A stretch of DNA of 8,180 nt from Actinomycetota bacterium (GTDB lineage Bacteria > Actinomycetota > UBA4738 > G016210805): NCBI GenBank assembly GCA_016210805.1, contig JACQTL010000347.1, positions 1 to 8,180 on the forward strand, written 5' to 3'. This document shows, in pieces, positions 1 through 5,981 of this stretch (within the stretch, counting starts at the first letter, position 1; every line of letters starts with the position of its first letter). The position numbers and the translations under genes are program-made. The notes below the pieces were generated by a model, which saw only the letters and a list, made by a program, of their open reading frames with translations, did no database searches and was not told the DNA's origin.

Positions 1-1
1 G

Positions 2-1660
2 ATCATGGTCGCCGTCCCCGTGGTCTCCGGGGTGATCGGGATCGGCCAGACGTACCTGGCCAACCTGGTCGGGCTCAGGGTGATGCAGGACTTCCGCAAC
101 GCGCTCTACACGCACCTGCAGTCGATGTCGCTCCGGTTCTTCACCGCCACCCGGACCGGTGAGATCCAGTCGCGCCTGGCGAACGACGTCGGCGGGGTCC
201 AAGGGGTGGTCACGGACACGGCGGCCTCGATCCTCTCGAACGTGGTGATCCTGGTCAGCACGCTGGCCGCCATGCTTGTCCTTTCCTGGCAGCTCACGCT
301 GCTCTCGCTGTTCATGCTCCCGCTTTTCCTGTGGCTCACGTACAAGGTCGGCAAGGCCCGCCAGCAGGTCGCGGCCAGCACCCAGAAGACCCTCGCCGAC
401 CTGTCCGCGATCACCGAGGAGACCCTGTCGGTCTCGGGGATCCTGCTCTCGAAGGCGTTCGGACGGCAGCGGTTCGAGATCGACCGGTTCTCCGGAGAGA
501 ACCGCCGCCTGGCCGGCCTCCAGATCCGCCAGCAGATGATCGGCCGGTCGTTCTTCGCCGTCGTCCAGATCTTCTTCTCGATCGCGCCGGCCCTGGTCTA
601 CCTGGTGGCCGGGTGGGTGATCTCCGGCGACGCCGGGGCCATCAGGGCCGGGACGATCGTGGCGTTCACCACCCTCCAGAGCCGGCTGTTCTTCCCGATC
701 GGGCAGATGCTCCAGGTGAGCGTCGAGGTCCAGACGTCGATGGCCCTGTTCCACCGGATCTTCGAGTACCTCGACATGACCGGGGACATCGAGGACGCGC
801 CCGACGCCGTGGCCCTCCCCCGCGACCGGGTGGCCGGCCGGGTCACGTTCGATCGGGTGTGGTTCCGCTACGACACGCCTCCCGAGGACCGTCCACCGGT
901 GTCGCCCGACGTGGACGGGGAGGACCCGGGGCTTCCGCCCCGCCTGTGGACCCTCGAGGACCTCGACGTGGACATCGAGGCGGGGCAGCTCGCCGCGCTG
1001 GTCGGCCCGAGCGGCGCCGGCAAGACGACGATGACGTACCTAGTGCCCCGGTTCTACGACGTCCAGCGGGGCGCCGTGCGGATCGACGGGGAGGACGTGC
1101 GCCGGATCCGGTTGGACTCGCTGGGCGAGATCATCGGGATGGTCACCCAGGAGACCTACCTCTTCCACGCCACCGTGCGGAGGAACCTCGTCTACGGGAG
1201 GCCTGACGCCACGGACGAGGAGCTGGAGGCCGCCGCCCGGGCCGCCTTCATCCACGACCGGATCATGGAGCTCCCGGAGGGCTACGACACGGTGGTCGGG
1301 GAGCGCGGCTACAAGCTATCCGGAGGGGAGAAGCAGCGCCTGGCCATCGCTCGGGTCATCCTCAAGGACCCCCGGATCCTGATCCTGGACGAGGCCACCT
1401 CGAGCCTGGACACGACGTCGGAGCGGCTCGTGCAGGAGGCCCTGAAGCCCCTCATGCGCGGGCGGACCACGATCGCCATCGCCCACCGGCTGTCGACGAT
1501 CCACTCCGCCGACGTGATCTTCGTGCTCGACCGGGGCCGGGTGGTGGAGCGCGGCGACCACGCCGAGCTGCTCGCTCGCAGCGGGCTTTACGCCCGCCTC
1601 TACGAGCAGCAGTTCAGGAGCGGTGCGGTCGGAGCGGCCAGGCCGGCGCCGTCAGGCTGA
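2..1660 (+). CDS. ABC exporter, fused membrane-ATPase protein, 5' partial
   Basis: ATP-driven exporter half-transporter of the multidrug/lipid type (MsbA/LmrA-like), expected to act as a dimer in the cytoplasmic membrane. The frame is open to the left edge and the first ATG (base 5) falls inside a membrane helix, so roughly 50-80 N-terminal residues with TM1 are probably missing. Numbering from that ATG (551 aa), hydrophobic segments TM2-TM6 lie at about 2-25, 74-95, 97-115, 182-207 and 216-240. The ATPase domain follows: A-loop Tyr289, Walker A GPSGAGKTT (334-342), Q-loop Gln382, signature LSGGE (438-442), Walker B ILILDE with catalytic Glu463, D-loop SSLD (466-469) and switch His494. All catalytic residues are present. 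About 20 extra Pro/Asp-rich residues (291-313) sit between the A-loop and the next strand. The substrate cannot be read from sequence. The 3' end overlaps the convergent GNAT gene, and a MarR gene lies nearby. Confidence 0.93.
   Translation: MMVAVPVVSGVIGIGQTYLANLVGLRVMQDFRNALYTHLQSMSLRFFTATRTGEIQSRLANDVGGVQGVVTDTAASILSNVVILVSTLAAMLVLSWQLTLLSLFMLPLFLWLTYKVGKARQQVAASTQKTLADLSAITEETLSVSGILLSKAFGRQRFEIDRFSGENRRLAGLQIRQQMIGRSFFAVVQIFFSIAPALVYLVAGWVISGDAGAIRAGTIVAFTTLQSRLFFPIGQMLQVSVEVQTSMALFHRIFEYLDMTGDIEDAPDAVALPRDRVAGRVTFDRVWFRYDTPPEDRPPVSPDVDGEDPGLPPRLWTLEDLDVDIEAGQLAALVGPSGAGKTTMTYLVPRFYDVQRGAVRIDGEDVRRIRLDSLGEIIGMVTQETYLFHATVRRNLVYGRPDATDEELEAAARAAFIHDRIMELPEGYDTVVGERGYKLSGGEKQRLAIARVILKDPRILILDEATSSLDTTSERLVQEALKPLMRGRTTIAIAHRLSTIHSADVIFVLDRGRVVERGDHAELLARSGLYARLYEQQFRSGAVGAARPAPSG
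1581..1597. terminator. GC hairpin beyond the GNAT stop, possible terminator
   Basis: A perfect 6-bp all-GC stem, GCGGGC (1581-1586) with GCCCGC (1592-1597), encloses a 5-base loop. On the minus strand it starts 17 bases after the GNAT stop codon, a plausible place for transcript termination, but it lies inside the exporter's coding sequence and no T-tract follows. In such GC-rich DNA short stems arise by chance, so this is only a candidate. Confidence 0.25.
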
Positions 1661-2150
1661 TCCGCAGGGAGTACGTCAGCAGGACGAACCCGTCGGGGAA
1701 GACGCTGTCCTCGCCCCGGACGAACCCCATCGACTCGTACATCCGCCGGGCAACCTCCATGCGTCTGGTGGTGGCGAGGGTGACGAGGGTGCGCGCCCGG
1801 GCCCGGGCCTCCTCGATCAGGGCTTCCATGAGCATGCGTCCGATCCGCCGGCCCCTGGCCTCGGGATGGACGCCCAGCATCCTGACGTGGGCCTCGTCGT
1901 CGGCCAGAGGAGGGTCGTCGTCGTCGATCCGCTGTCCGAGCTCGAGGGTCGCGGTGCCCAGGATCCGGCCGTTCTCCACGGCCACCAGGACCAGGGACCG
2001 CTCCGCCCTCCCGGCCACGTCGGCCAGGTGGTCAAGGTAGGCCTCCCAGTCGGGGTCATCCTCCCGGGCGAACTCACGGTAGGCGAGCGCCGTGACCTCG
2101 CCGGCCTCCACGTGCTCCTCCGGGGTCACCGGACGTATCTCGATCGCCAT
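1614..2150 (-). CDS. GNAT-family N-acetyltransferase
   Basis: Predicted cytosolic acetyl-CoA-dependent N-acyltransferase of 178 aa, a usual length for a single GNAT domain. The acetyl-CoA pyrophosphate-binding motif A is at 91-104: strand MLGVHPEA, then RGRRIG (99-104), fitting the Q/R-x-x-G-x-G/A pattern. Motif B (ARRMYESMGF, 134-143) carries Tyr138 at the position usually acting as general acid. The acidic stretch DDDDP (76-80) lies before strand 4. The ATG at 2150 is the only start possible, because an in-frame stop lies five codons upstream. No Shine-Dalgarno sequence precedes it, and a TAGGCT -10-like box (2165 to 2160) would give a leader of only about 3 bases. The last 47 bp overlap the exporter on the other strand, and the basic tail after residue 168 is encoded there. 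It is divergent from marR. The substrate is unknown: antibiotic, polyamine, amino acid or protein N-terminus are all possible. Confidence 0.85.
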   Translation of the reverse strand: MAIEIRPVTPEEHVEAGEVTALAYREFAREDDPDWEAYLDHLADVAGRAERSLVLVAVENGRILGTATLELGQRIDDDDPPLADDEAHVRMLGVHPEARGRRIGRMLMEALIEEARARARTLVTLATTRRMEVARRMYESMGFVRGEDSVFPDGFVLLTYSLRISLTAPAWPLRPHRS

Positions 2151-2182
2151 CGCCCGGGCAGCCTACGGGGGACGGGGCCTGT

Positions 2183-2202
2183 CGACCACCGGTCGCCGGT
2201 CG
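2183..2202. promoter_or_regulatory. Repeat cluster between GNAT and marR, candidate operator
   Basis: In the 70-bp divergent spacer an inverted repeat CGACC (2183-2187) / GGTCG (2191-2195) flanks a 3-base centre. The right arm belongs to a tandem direct repeat of CCGGTCG (2189-2195 and 2196-2202). MarR proteins bind short palindromes in divergent promoters and commonly repress their own gene and the neighbour, so this is the best operator candidate here. The arms are shorter than typical MarR sites, and CG-rich repeats are common in this background. Confidence 0.3.
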
Positions 2203-2220
2203 CGCCATGATGGGGCCGTG

Positions 2221-2652
2221 GTGACGGATCACCGGCCGGAGCTCTCCAGGCTTCTCCTCGAGGGGCACCGTCTGATCGGCGAGCAGATCGTGGAGGCCAT
2301 GGAGGAGCGCGGGTACCCGGGTGTCCGCGCGGGGCACTCCGCCGTCCTGCTGCACATCGACCGGCGGTCGGGGAGCCGGCTGACGGAGCTCGCCGGCCGG
2401 GCCAGGATGTCGAAGCAGGGCATGATGCTCCTGGTGGACGAGCTCGAGGCGCTCGGGCACCTGCGGAGGGTCCCCGACCCGGTGGACGGCCGGGCCAAGG
2501 TGGTCCGCCTGACCGCCCGGGGCCGGCGCTACGCCGCCGAGGCCAGGCGGGTCGTGGCCGCGGTGGAGGGGCGGGTCCGCCGCCGCCTGGGCGACAGGAG
2601 GTACGAGGCCCTCCGGGCCGCGCTGGAGACGCTCGTCGAGGATGAGGGATGA
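2221..2652 (+). CDS. MarR-family transcriptional regulator
   Basis: Winged-helix DNA-binding repressor, 143 aa from this start, the normal size for MarR proteins, which act as dimers and release DNA on binding small phenolic or other ligands or on oxidation. The DNA-binding core is at about 52-105: helix RLTELAGRARMSKQG, recognition helix GMMLLVDELEALGHL, and a wing with VDGRAK (88-93) containing the conserved Asp-x-Arg pair (Asp89, Arg91), then LTARG. N- and C-terminal helices (7-30 and 103-140) would form the dimer interface. There is no cysteine, so redox sensing through Cys is unlikely. The start is chosen as GTG 2221, with GTG 2218 equally possible; GGGG at 2212-2215 is a weak ribosome-binding site. 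A longer in-frame start at 2092 would run through the GNAT gene and adds a non-MarR N-terminus. It is divergent from GNAT and 19 bp upstream of the isomerase, so it is probably co-transcribed with the latter. Confidence 0.85.
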   Translation: MTDHRPELSRLLLEGHRLIGEQIVEAMEERGYPGVRAGHSAVLLHIDRRSGSRLTELAGRARMSKQGMMLLVDELEALGHLRRVPDPVDGRAKVVRLTARGRRYAAEARRVVAAVEGRVRRRLGDRRYEALRAALETLVEDEG

Positions 2653-2660
2653 GGCCCGAG

Positions 2661-2665
2661 GGAGG
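2661..2665 (+). promoter_or_regulatory. Ribosome-binding site deciding the isomerase start
   Basis: GGAGG lies 6 bases before the ATG at 2672, a near-ideal Shine-Dalgarno spacing. It favours that ATG over the in-frame ATG at 2642, which lies inside the end of marR and would add ten hydrophilic residues. Confidence 0.65.
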
Positions 2666-2671
2666 GACGGG

Positions 2672-4204
2672 ATGAAGAGGCTCCGGGACCTGGAGCGGGC
2701 GGTCGACGCCCGGCTGGGCCGGTTCGACCGGGACGGCGTGCCTCGCCGGATCTGGGGGCGCGACCACACCGTGTGGCAAGAGGATCCGACCGAGGTCGCG
2801 GACCGGCTGGGCTGGCTCACCGTGGCCGACGACATGGACTCCCGGGTCGACGAGCTCGAGGGGTTCGCCGCCACGGCCTCCGGGGACGGGCTGACGGATG
2901 CGGTCCTCCTGGGCATGGGGGGGTCCAGCCTGGCCCCCGAGGTGTTCCGGGAGAGCTTCGGGGTGGCGGACGGCGCCCTCGACCTGCACGTCCTGGACAC
3001 CACCCACCCCGAGCAGATCCTGGCCCTGGAGCGCTCGCTCGACCTCGACCGGACCCTCTTCCTGGTGGCCAGCAAGTCGGGGACGACGCTCGAGACCCGC
3101 TCCCACCTCGACCACTTCTGGGAGGGCGTGGGGGAGGGGTCCCGGTTCGTGGCCATCACCGATCCCGGGACCCCGCTCGCCGACCTGGCCGCGGAGCGGG
3201 GGTTCCGGCAGGTGTTCCTGAACCCGCCGGACATCGGGGGCCGGTACTCGGCGCTGTCCCTCTTCGGGCTGGTCCCCGCGGCCCTGATCGGGGCCGATCT
3301 CCGGGGCCTCCTGGCCTCGGCCCGGGAGGTCGCCGCGGAGTGCGGGCCGGCCGTCCCCCCCCGGGAGAACCCCGGGATCTGGCTGGGGACCGTGATGGGG
3401 GAGGCCGCCGCGCGGGGCATGGACAAGCTCACGCTGGTCCTGCCCGAGCGGATCGCCTCGTTCGGCGCCTGGATCGAGCAGCTCGTCGCGGAGTCGACCG
3501 GGAAGGGCGGCCGGGGGGTCCTCCCGGTAGAGGGGGAGACCCTCGGTCCGCCGGCGGTGTACGGCGAGGACCGCCTCTTCGTCGGGCTGGGGGACGCCGG
3601 TTACCTCACCGAACTGGAGGAGGACGGCCACCCCGTCGTCGTCCTGCCCTTCGCGGCGAACACCGAACTGGGGGGGCAGATGTTCGAGTGGGAGCTGGCC
3701 ACTGCGGTGGCGGGCGCGGTTCTCGGGATCCAGCCGTTCGACCAGCCCGACGTGGGCGCGGCCAAGGAGGCCACGGCGCGGGCCCTGGAACGGCGGGGCG
3801 GCGCACGGCCCGACCGGGGTGACCTCCGGGAGCTCCTGGGGTCGGCCCGGCCCGGCGACTACCTGGCCATCCAGGCCTACCTCCCCCGGACCCCGGGGAC
3901 CGCCGCGCACCTCCATGGGATCCGGATGGCTCTCCGGGACCGCCTGCGGCTGGCCACCACCGTCGGGTTCGGCCCGCGGTTCCTGCACTCCACCGGGCAG
4001 CTCCACAAGGGGGGCCCTCCCACGGGGATGTTCGTCCAGGTGGTCGAGCCCCCGGCCGAGGACCTCCCCGTCCCGGGCAGCCCCTTCACCTTCGGGGAGC
4101 TGCTCGCCGCCCAGGCCGACGGCGACCTGGAGGCCCTCCGGGCCCGGGGCCGGCGGGCGGTGCGGGTCTCGCTCACCGAGCTGGAGGCCGTGGCCTCCGG
4201 GTGA
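2672..4204 (+). CDS. pgi: Glucose-6-phosphate isomerase, fusion-type
   Basis: Cytosolic interconversion of glucose 6-phosphate and fructose 6-phosphate in glycolysis and gluconeogenesis; 510 aa from the ATG chosen by its ribosome-binding site. Two SIS subdomains are visible. The first has GMGGSS (81-86) and the phosphate-binding loop SKSGTT (134-139). GGRYSALS (189-196) carries Arg191, matching the catalytic-site Arg of the family. AESTGKGG (273-280) carries Glu274, matching the base that shuttles the proton. FDQPDVGAAK (356-365) ends in Lys365, matching the active-site Lys near the C-terminus of classic enzymes. The wording of these motifs, and HSTGQLHKGGPPTG (439-452) near the end, resembles the isomerase half of bifunctional transaldolase/isomerase proteins rather than the E. 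coli-type enzyme. No transaldolase domain is attached: marR lies immediately upstream. Convergent with the metal transporter gene, 13 bp apart. Confidence 0.9.
   Translation: MKRLRDLERAVDARLGRFDRDGVPRRIWGRDHTVWQEDPTEVADRLGWLTVADDMDSRVDELEGFAATASGDGLTDAVLLGMGGSSLAPEVFRESFGVADGALDLHVLDTTHPEQILALERSLDLDRTLFLVASKSGTTLETRSHLDHFWEGVGEGSRFVAITDPGTPLADLAAERGFRQVFLNPPDIGGRYSALSLFGLVPAALIGADLRGLLASAREVAAECGPAVPPRENPGIWLGTVMGEAAARGMDKLTLVLPERIASFGAWIEQLVAESTGKGGRGVLPVEGETLGPPAVYGEDRLFVGLGDAGYLTELEEDGHPVVVLPFAANTELGGQMFEWELATAVAGAVLGIQPFDQPDVGAAKEATARALERRGGARPDRGDLRELLGSARPGDYLAIQAYLPRTPGTAAHLHGIRMALRDRLRLATTVGFGPRFLHSTGQLHKGGPPTGMFVQVVEPPAEDLPVPGSPFTFGELLAAQADGDLEALRARGRRAVRVSLTELEAVASG
4181..4200. terminator. 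Hairpin at pgi end, possible shared terminator
   Basis: GGAGGC (4183-4188) and GCCTCC (4193-4198) form a perfect 6-bp stem with loop CGTG. One more C-G pair and a G-T wobble extend it outward to 4181-4200. It covers the last codons of pgi, just before its stop, and lies 17 bp past the stop of the convergent metal transporter gene. Being symmetric it could act in both directions. There is no T-tract, so intrinsic termination is uncertain, and the only gene-free DNA here is 13 bp. Confidence 0.3.
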
Positions 4205-4217
4205 CCGATCTCGGGAC

Positions 4218-5006
4218 TCAGATGCCCGTTCCGACGTGCAGGAGCCGGCCCACGCCGTAGGTGATCGACGCCGCGGCGGCTCCGAACAGGAGCATCCGGC
4301 TCCCCGAGAGCAGCACGGGCCGTCCCGTGAAGGCGGACACGGCCCCGCCCACAGCGAACAGGGTGAGGCCGCTGGCCACGACGGACGCCATCGCCGCGCC
4401 GACCCCCGTCCCGAACATGAACGGGACCAGCGGGACCAGCGCTCCCAGGGTGAACGCCACGAAGGACGAGCCCGCCGCCCCCCAGGGCGAGCCCAGGCCC
4501 TCCTCGGGGTCGAGGCCGAGCTCCTCGCGAGCGTGGGCGGCCAGGGCCGTGTCCGGATCTCGCATCAGGGCCGCGGCGACCTCGTCGGCCACGTCCGGCG
4601 GGACGCCCCTCTCCCGGTAGATCCCGGCGAGCTCCTCGAGCTCCTCGGCCGGCGACCGCCACAGCTCGTGGGCCTCGGTGTGGATCAGCCGCTCGAACAG
4701 CTCGCGCTGGACGCGCATCGAGATGTACTCCCCCGCGCCCATCGAGAAGGCCCCGGCCAGGAGCCCGGCCACCCCGGTCAGGAGGATCACCCTGTTCGAC
4801 ACCCCGGCCCCGGTGACCCCCATGATCAGGGAGAGGTTGGAGACGAGGCCGTCGTTCACGCCGAAGATCGCGGCGCGGAGGGCCCCGCTCTTGCCCCGGG
4901 CTCGCTGCTCCGTTGCGCGGGGGCCGGGGTGGGGGACCATCCGGGGCCCACCCGGGTGGCGCCCCGGCCGCCTCCGCCGACGGGCCGTGGGCGAGGGGTC
5001 GGTCAC
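4218..5006 (-). CDS. VIT1/CCC1-family metal ion transporter
   Basis: Integral membrane protein of the VIT1/CCC1 family, whose characterised members move Fe2+ or Mn2+ out of the cytosol; 262 aa. The first helix holds the family hallmark FGVNDGLVSNLSLIMG (48-63, Asp52), followed by a second helix with GAFSMGAGEYIS (85-96, Met89 and Glu93). A soluble Glu-rich segment (about 97-175; Glu102, Glu105, Glu111, Glu114, Glu121-Glu125) matches the cytosolic metal-binding domain between TM2 and TM3. Three more hydrophobic helices follow at about 178-199, 203-224 and 231-254, giving five in all. The GTG at 5006 overlaps the PAC2 stop codon in a GTGA junction with AGGGAG just upstream, which suggests translational coupling. 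An ATG at 4940 would give 240 aa but has no ribosome-binding site. The 22 residues between the two starts include a run of five Arg. The metal specificity is inferred from family only. Confidence 0.88.
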   Translation of the reverse strand: MTDPSPTARRRRRPGRHPGGPRMVPHPGPRATEQRARGKSGALRAAIFGVNDGLVSNLSLIMGVTGAGVSNRVILLTGVAGLLAGAFSMGAGEYISMRVQRELFERLIHTEAHELWRSPAEELEELAGIYRERGVPPDVADEVAAALMRDPDTALAAHAREELGLDPEEGLGSPWGAAGSSFVAFTLGALVPLVPFMFGTGVGAAMASVVASGLTLFAVGGAVSAFTGRPVLLSGSRMLLFGAAAASITYGVGRLLHVGTGI

Positions 5007-5869
5007 CGGTCTCCCTGGCCTCCGCCCTGCTCCCTGAGGAACCGCTCCACCTCCGCGGCGAGCCCCTCGGCGCTCGGCCGCCCGGCGTCGATGCCCGGGT
5101 CGTGGGCCTCCTCGAGCCGGCGCACGTACTGGGCCAGGGGCTCGTTCTCCTCGGTGAGGTCGGAGACGGCCTCCTCCCAGGCCGTGGCCGCCCCGGGGAG
5201 CCCGCCCGGATCGACCTCCACCGCCAGGAACGAGGCCAGGCTCTCGATCAGGGCCAGCGTGGCCTTCGGGTTGGGCCCGGACGGGGCGTAGTGGGGGGTG
5301 GCCGCCCAGAGCGACACGGACGGGAGACCGGCCCGGTTCGAGGCGTCGTGGAGGACCCCGACGATGCCGGTCGGCCCCTCGTACCGTGACGTGGCCAGCC
5401 CGAGCCGCTGGGCCTCCGCGGGGTCGTAGGCCGACCCCGTGATCGGGACGGGGCGGGTGTGGGGCACGTCGGCCAGGAACGCTCCCCGCGTGACCAGGCG
5501 CTCGGCGCCGAGCCCCCTGGCGACGTCGACGAACGTCGATGCGAAGGTCCGCCATCGCACGTTCGGCTCTATCCCGGTGAACAGGACGACGTCCCGGTCC
5601 TCCACCCGGGCGTGGTGGAACTCGCTGGCCGGCCACTCGATCGTCCTGGTCACGCCCTCCTCCAGGCGGACCGTGGGCCGGTTCACCTGGAAGTCGAAGA
5701 AGTCCTCGGGGTCGATCCTGGCGAAGACGGTGGCCGCCCAGCGCTCCGCCAGGAACCGGGCCGCCCCGCTGGCCGCCTCACCCGCGTCGTTCCAGCCCTG
5801 GAAGGCCGCCACGACGACCGGGCCCGACATGCGGGGCCGGTGGAGGAACTCGACGGGATCCACCTCCAC
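5003..5869 (-). CDS. PAC2-family protein (proteasome assembly chaperone-like)
   Basis: Soluble 288-aa protein of the PAC2 family (bacterial relatives of eukaryotic proteasome assembly chaperone 2), common in actinobacteria that carry a 20S proteasome; its biochemical role in bacteria is unsettled. Recognisable family segments are AAFQGWNDAGEAASGA (21-36), the FFDFQVNRPTVR block (57-68), EPNVRWRTF (101-109), EGPTGIVGVLH (164-174) and SLWAATPHYAPSGPNPKATL (186-205). The C-terminal acidic helical tail (231-283) ends in AEVERFLREQ, also typical of actinobacterial members. There is no signal peptide or membrane helix. The start is one of two close GTG codons. The one at 5869 follows a G-rich stretch; the one at 5863 lies exactly where a leaderless transcript from the TAATCT box would begin and would give 286 aa. 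It is the first gene of a two-gene operon with the metal transporter. Confidence 0.88.
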   Translation of the reverse strand: MEVDPVEFLHRPRMSGPVVVAAFQGWNDAGEAASGAARFLAERWAATVFARIDPEDFFDFQVNRPTVRLEEGVTRTIEWPASEFHHARVEDRDVVLFTGIEPNVRWRTFASTFVDVARGLGAERLVTRGAFLADVPHTRPVPITGSAYDPAEAQRLGLATSRYEGPTGIVGVLHDASNRAGLPSVSLWAATPHYAPSGPNPKATLALIESLASFLAVEVDPGGLPGAATAWEEAVSDLTEENEPLAQYVRRLEEAHDPGIDAGRPSAEGLAAEVERFLREQGGGQGDR

Positions 5870-5875
5870 AGATTA
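5870..5875 (-). promoter_or_regulatory. -10 box (TAATCT) for a leaderless PAC2 transcript
   Basis: Read on the minus strand this is TAATCT, fitting the actinobacterial TAnnnT -10 pattern and standing out in very GC-rich DNA. If its last T is at -7, transcription would start at base 5863, the first base of an in-frame GTG. No good -35 hexamer is seen at 16-19 bases; TTGAGC (5905 to 5900) is 24 bases away, too far. Confidence 0.4.
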
Positions 5876-5912
5876 CCCCCCGCCCCCCTCGGGCCCGCGC
5901 TCAAGGCCGGCC

Positions 5913-5975
5913 CGTCGCCGCCGACAACACAGGAACGAGCCCCGGCGCCGGCGGGGCTCCGTCGCCGCCACAGGA
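5913..5975 (+). repeat. Direct repeat pair flanking a hairpin
   Basis: The 10-mer CGTCGCCGCC occurs at 5913-5922 and 5960-5969. Each copy is followed by CACAGGA (5928-5934, and 5969-5975 overlapping the second 10-mer by one base). The copies are 47 bp apart and bracket the hairpin at 5937-5959. The second CACAGGA contains the start of the ribosome-binding site of the downstream gene. This could be a regulator-binding pair, a small duplication, or chance in CG-rich DNA. Confidence 0.4.
5937..5959 (+). promoter_or_regulatory. Strong hairpin in the upstream region of the GGDEF gene
   Basis: GAGCCCCG (5937-5944) pairs perfectly with CGGGGCTC (5952-5959), an 8-bp stem with a 7-base GC loop, ending 22 bases before the GTG start. 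It would be in the 5' leader if transcription begins further upstream, where it could affect translation, or it may be a DNA operator. It does not carry the conserved sequence of the c-di-GMP riboswitches I know. The rest of the 112-bp spacer (5870-5981) shows no clear plus-strand promoter. Confidence 0.4.
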
Positions 5976-5977
5976 GG
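5972..5977 (+). promoter_or_regulatory. Ribosome-binding site of the GGDEF gene
   Basis: AGGAGG, a full match to the anti-Shine-Dalgarno core, lies 4 bases before GTG 5982 and 16 bases before the in-frame ATG at 5994. The ATG is too far, so GTG 5982 is the better start even though the spacing is slightly short. Confidence 0.6.
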
Positions 5978-5981
5978 GCCC

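Noticed and set aside
331..1206. 291-codon plus-strand frame inside the exporter, and 276-539
   Set aside because: Shifted frames within the exporter, rich in Pro, Arg and Gly, with no motif.
2092..2217. N-terminal extension of the MarR protein by 42 residues
   Set aside because: It would overlap the GNAT start and occupy the divergent promoter region. The residues do not look like a MarR N-terminus, and GTG 2218/2221 fits the normal length.
2916..2922. Run of seven G as a possible phase-variable tract
   Set aside because: It is explained by the Gly-Gly codons of the conserved GMGGSS motif in pgi, and the frame is intact on both sides.
2126..4006. 626-codon minus-strand open frame, and another at 2074-3432
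   Set aside because: Antisense to marR and pgi, compositionally biased (Pro, Gly, Arg), with no recognisable motif. GC-rich DNA with few stop codons produces such frames.
3819..5291. 490-codon plus-strand frame, with frames at 4261-4620 and 4913-5389
   Set aside because: It reads out of frame through the end of pgi, then antisense through the transporter and PAC2 genes. It is low-complexity and has no family signature.
5007..5636. Upstream extension of the metal transporter frame to a start at 5636
   Set aside because: The first 210 residues are an out-of-frame, Arg/Gly-rich reading of the PAC2 gene. The GTG at 5006 in the overlap is the sensible start.
5876..5889. C-rich tract upstream of PAC2 as a slippage site or G-quadruplex
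   Set aside because: Only two runs of C (six bases each) broken by one G. Four well-spaced runs are not present in the immediate vicinity, and the tract may simply serve as a G-rich ribosome-binding region on the minus strand.
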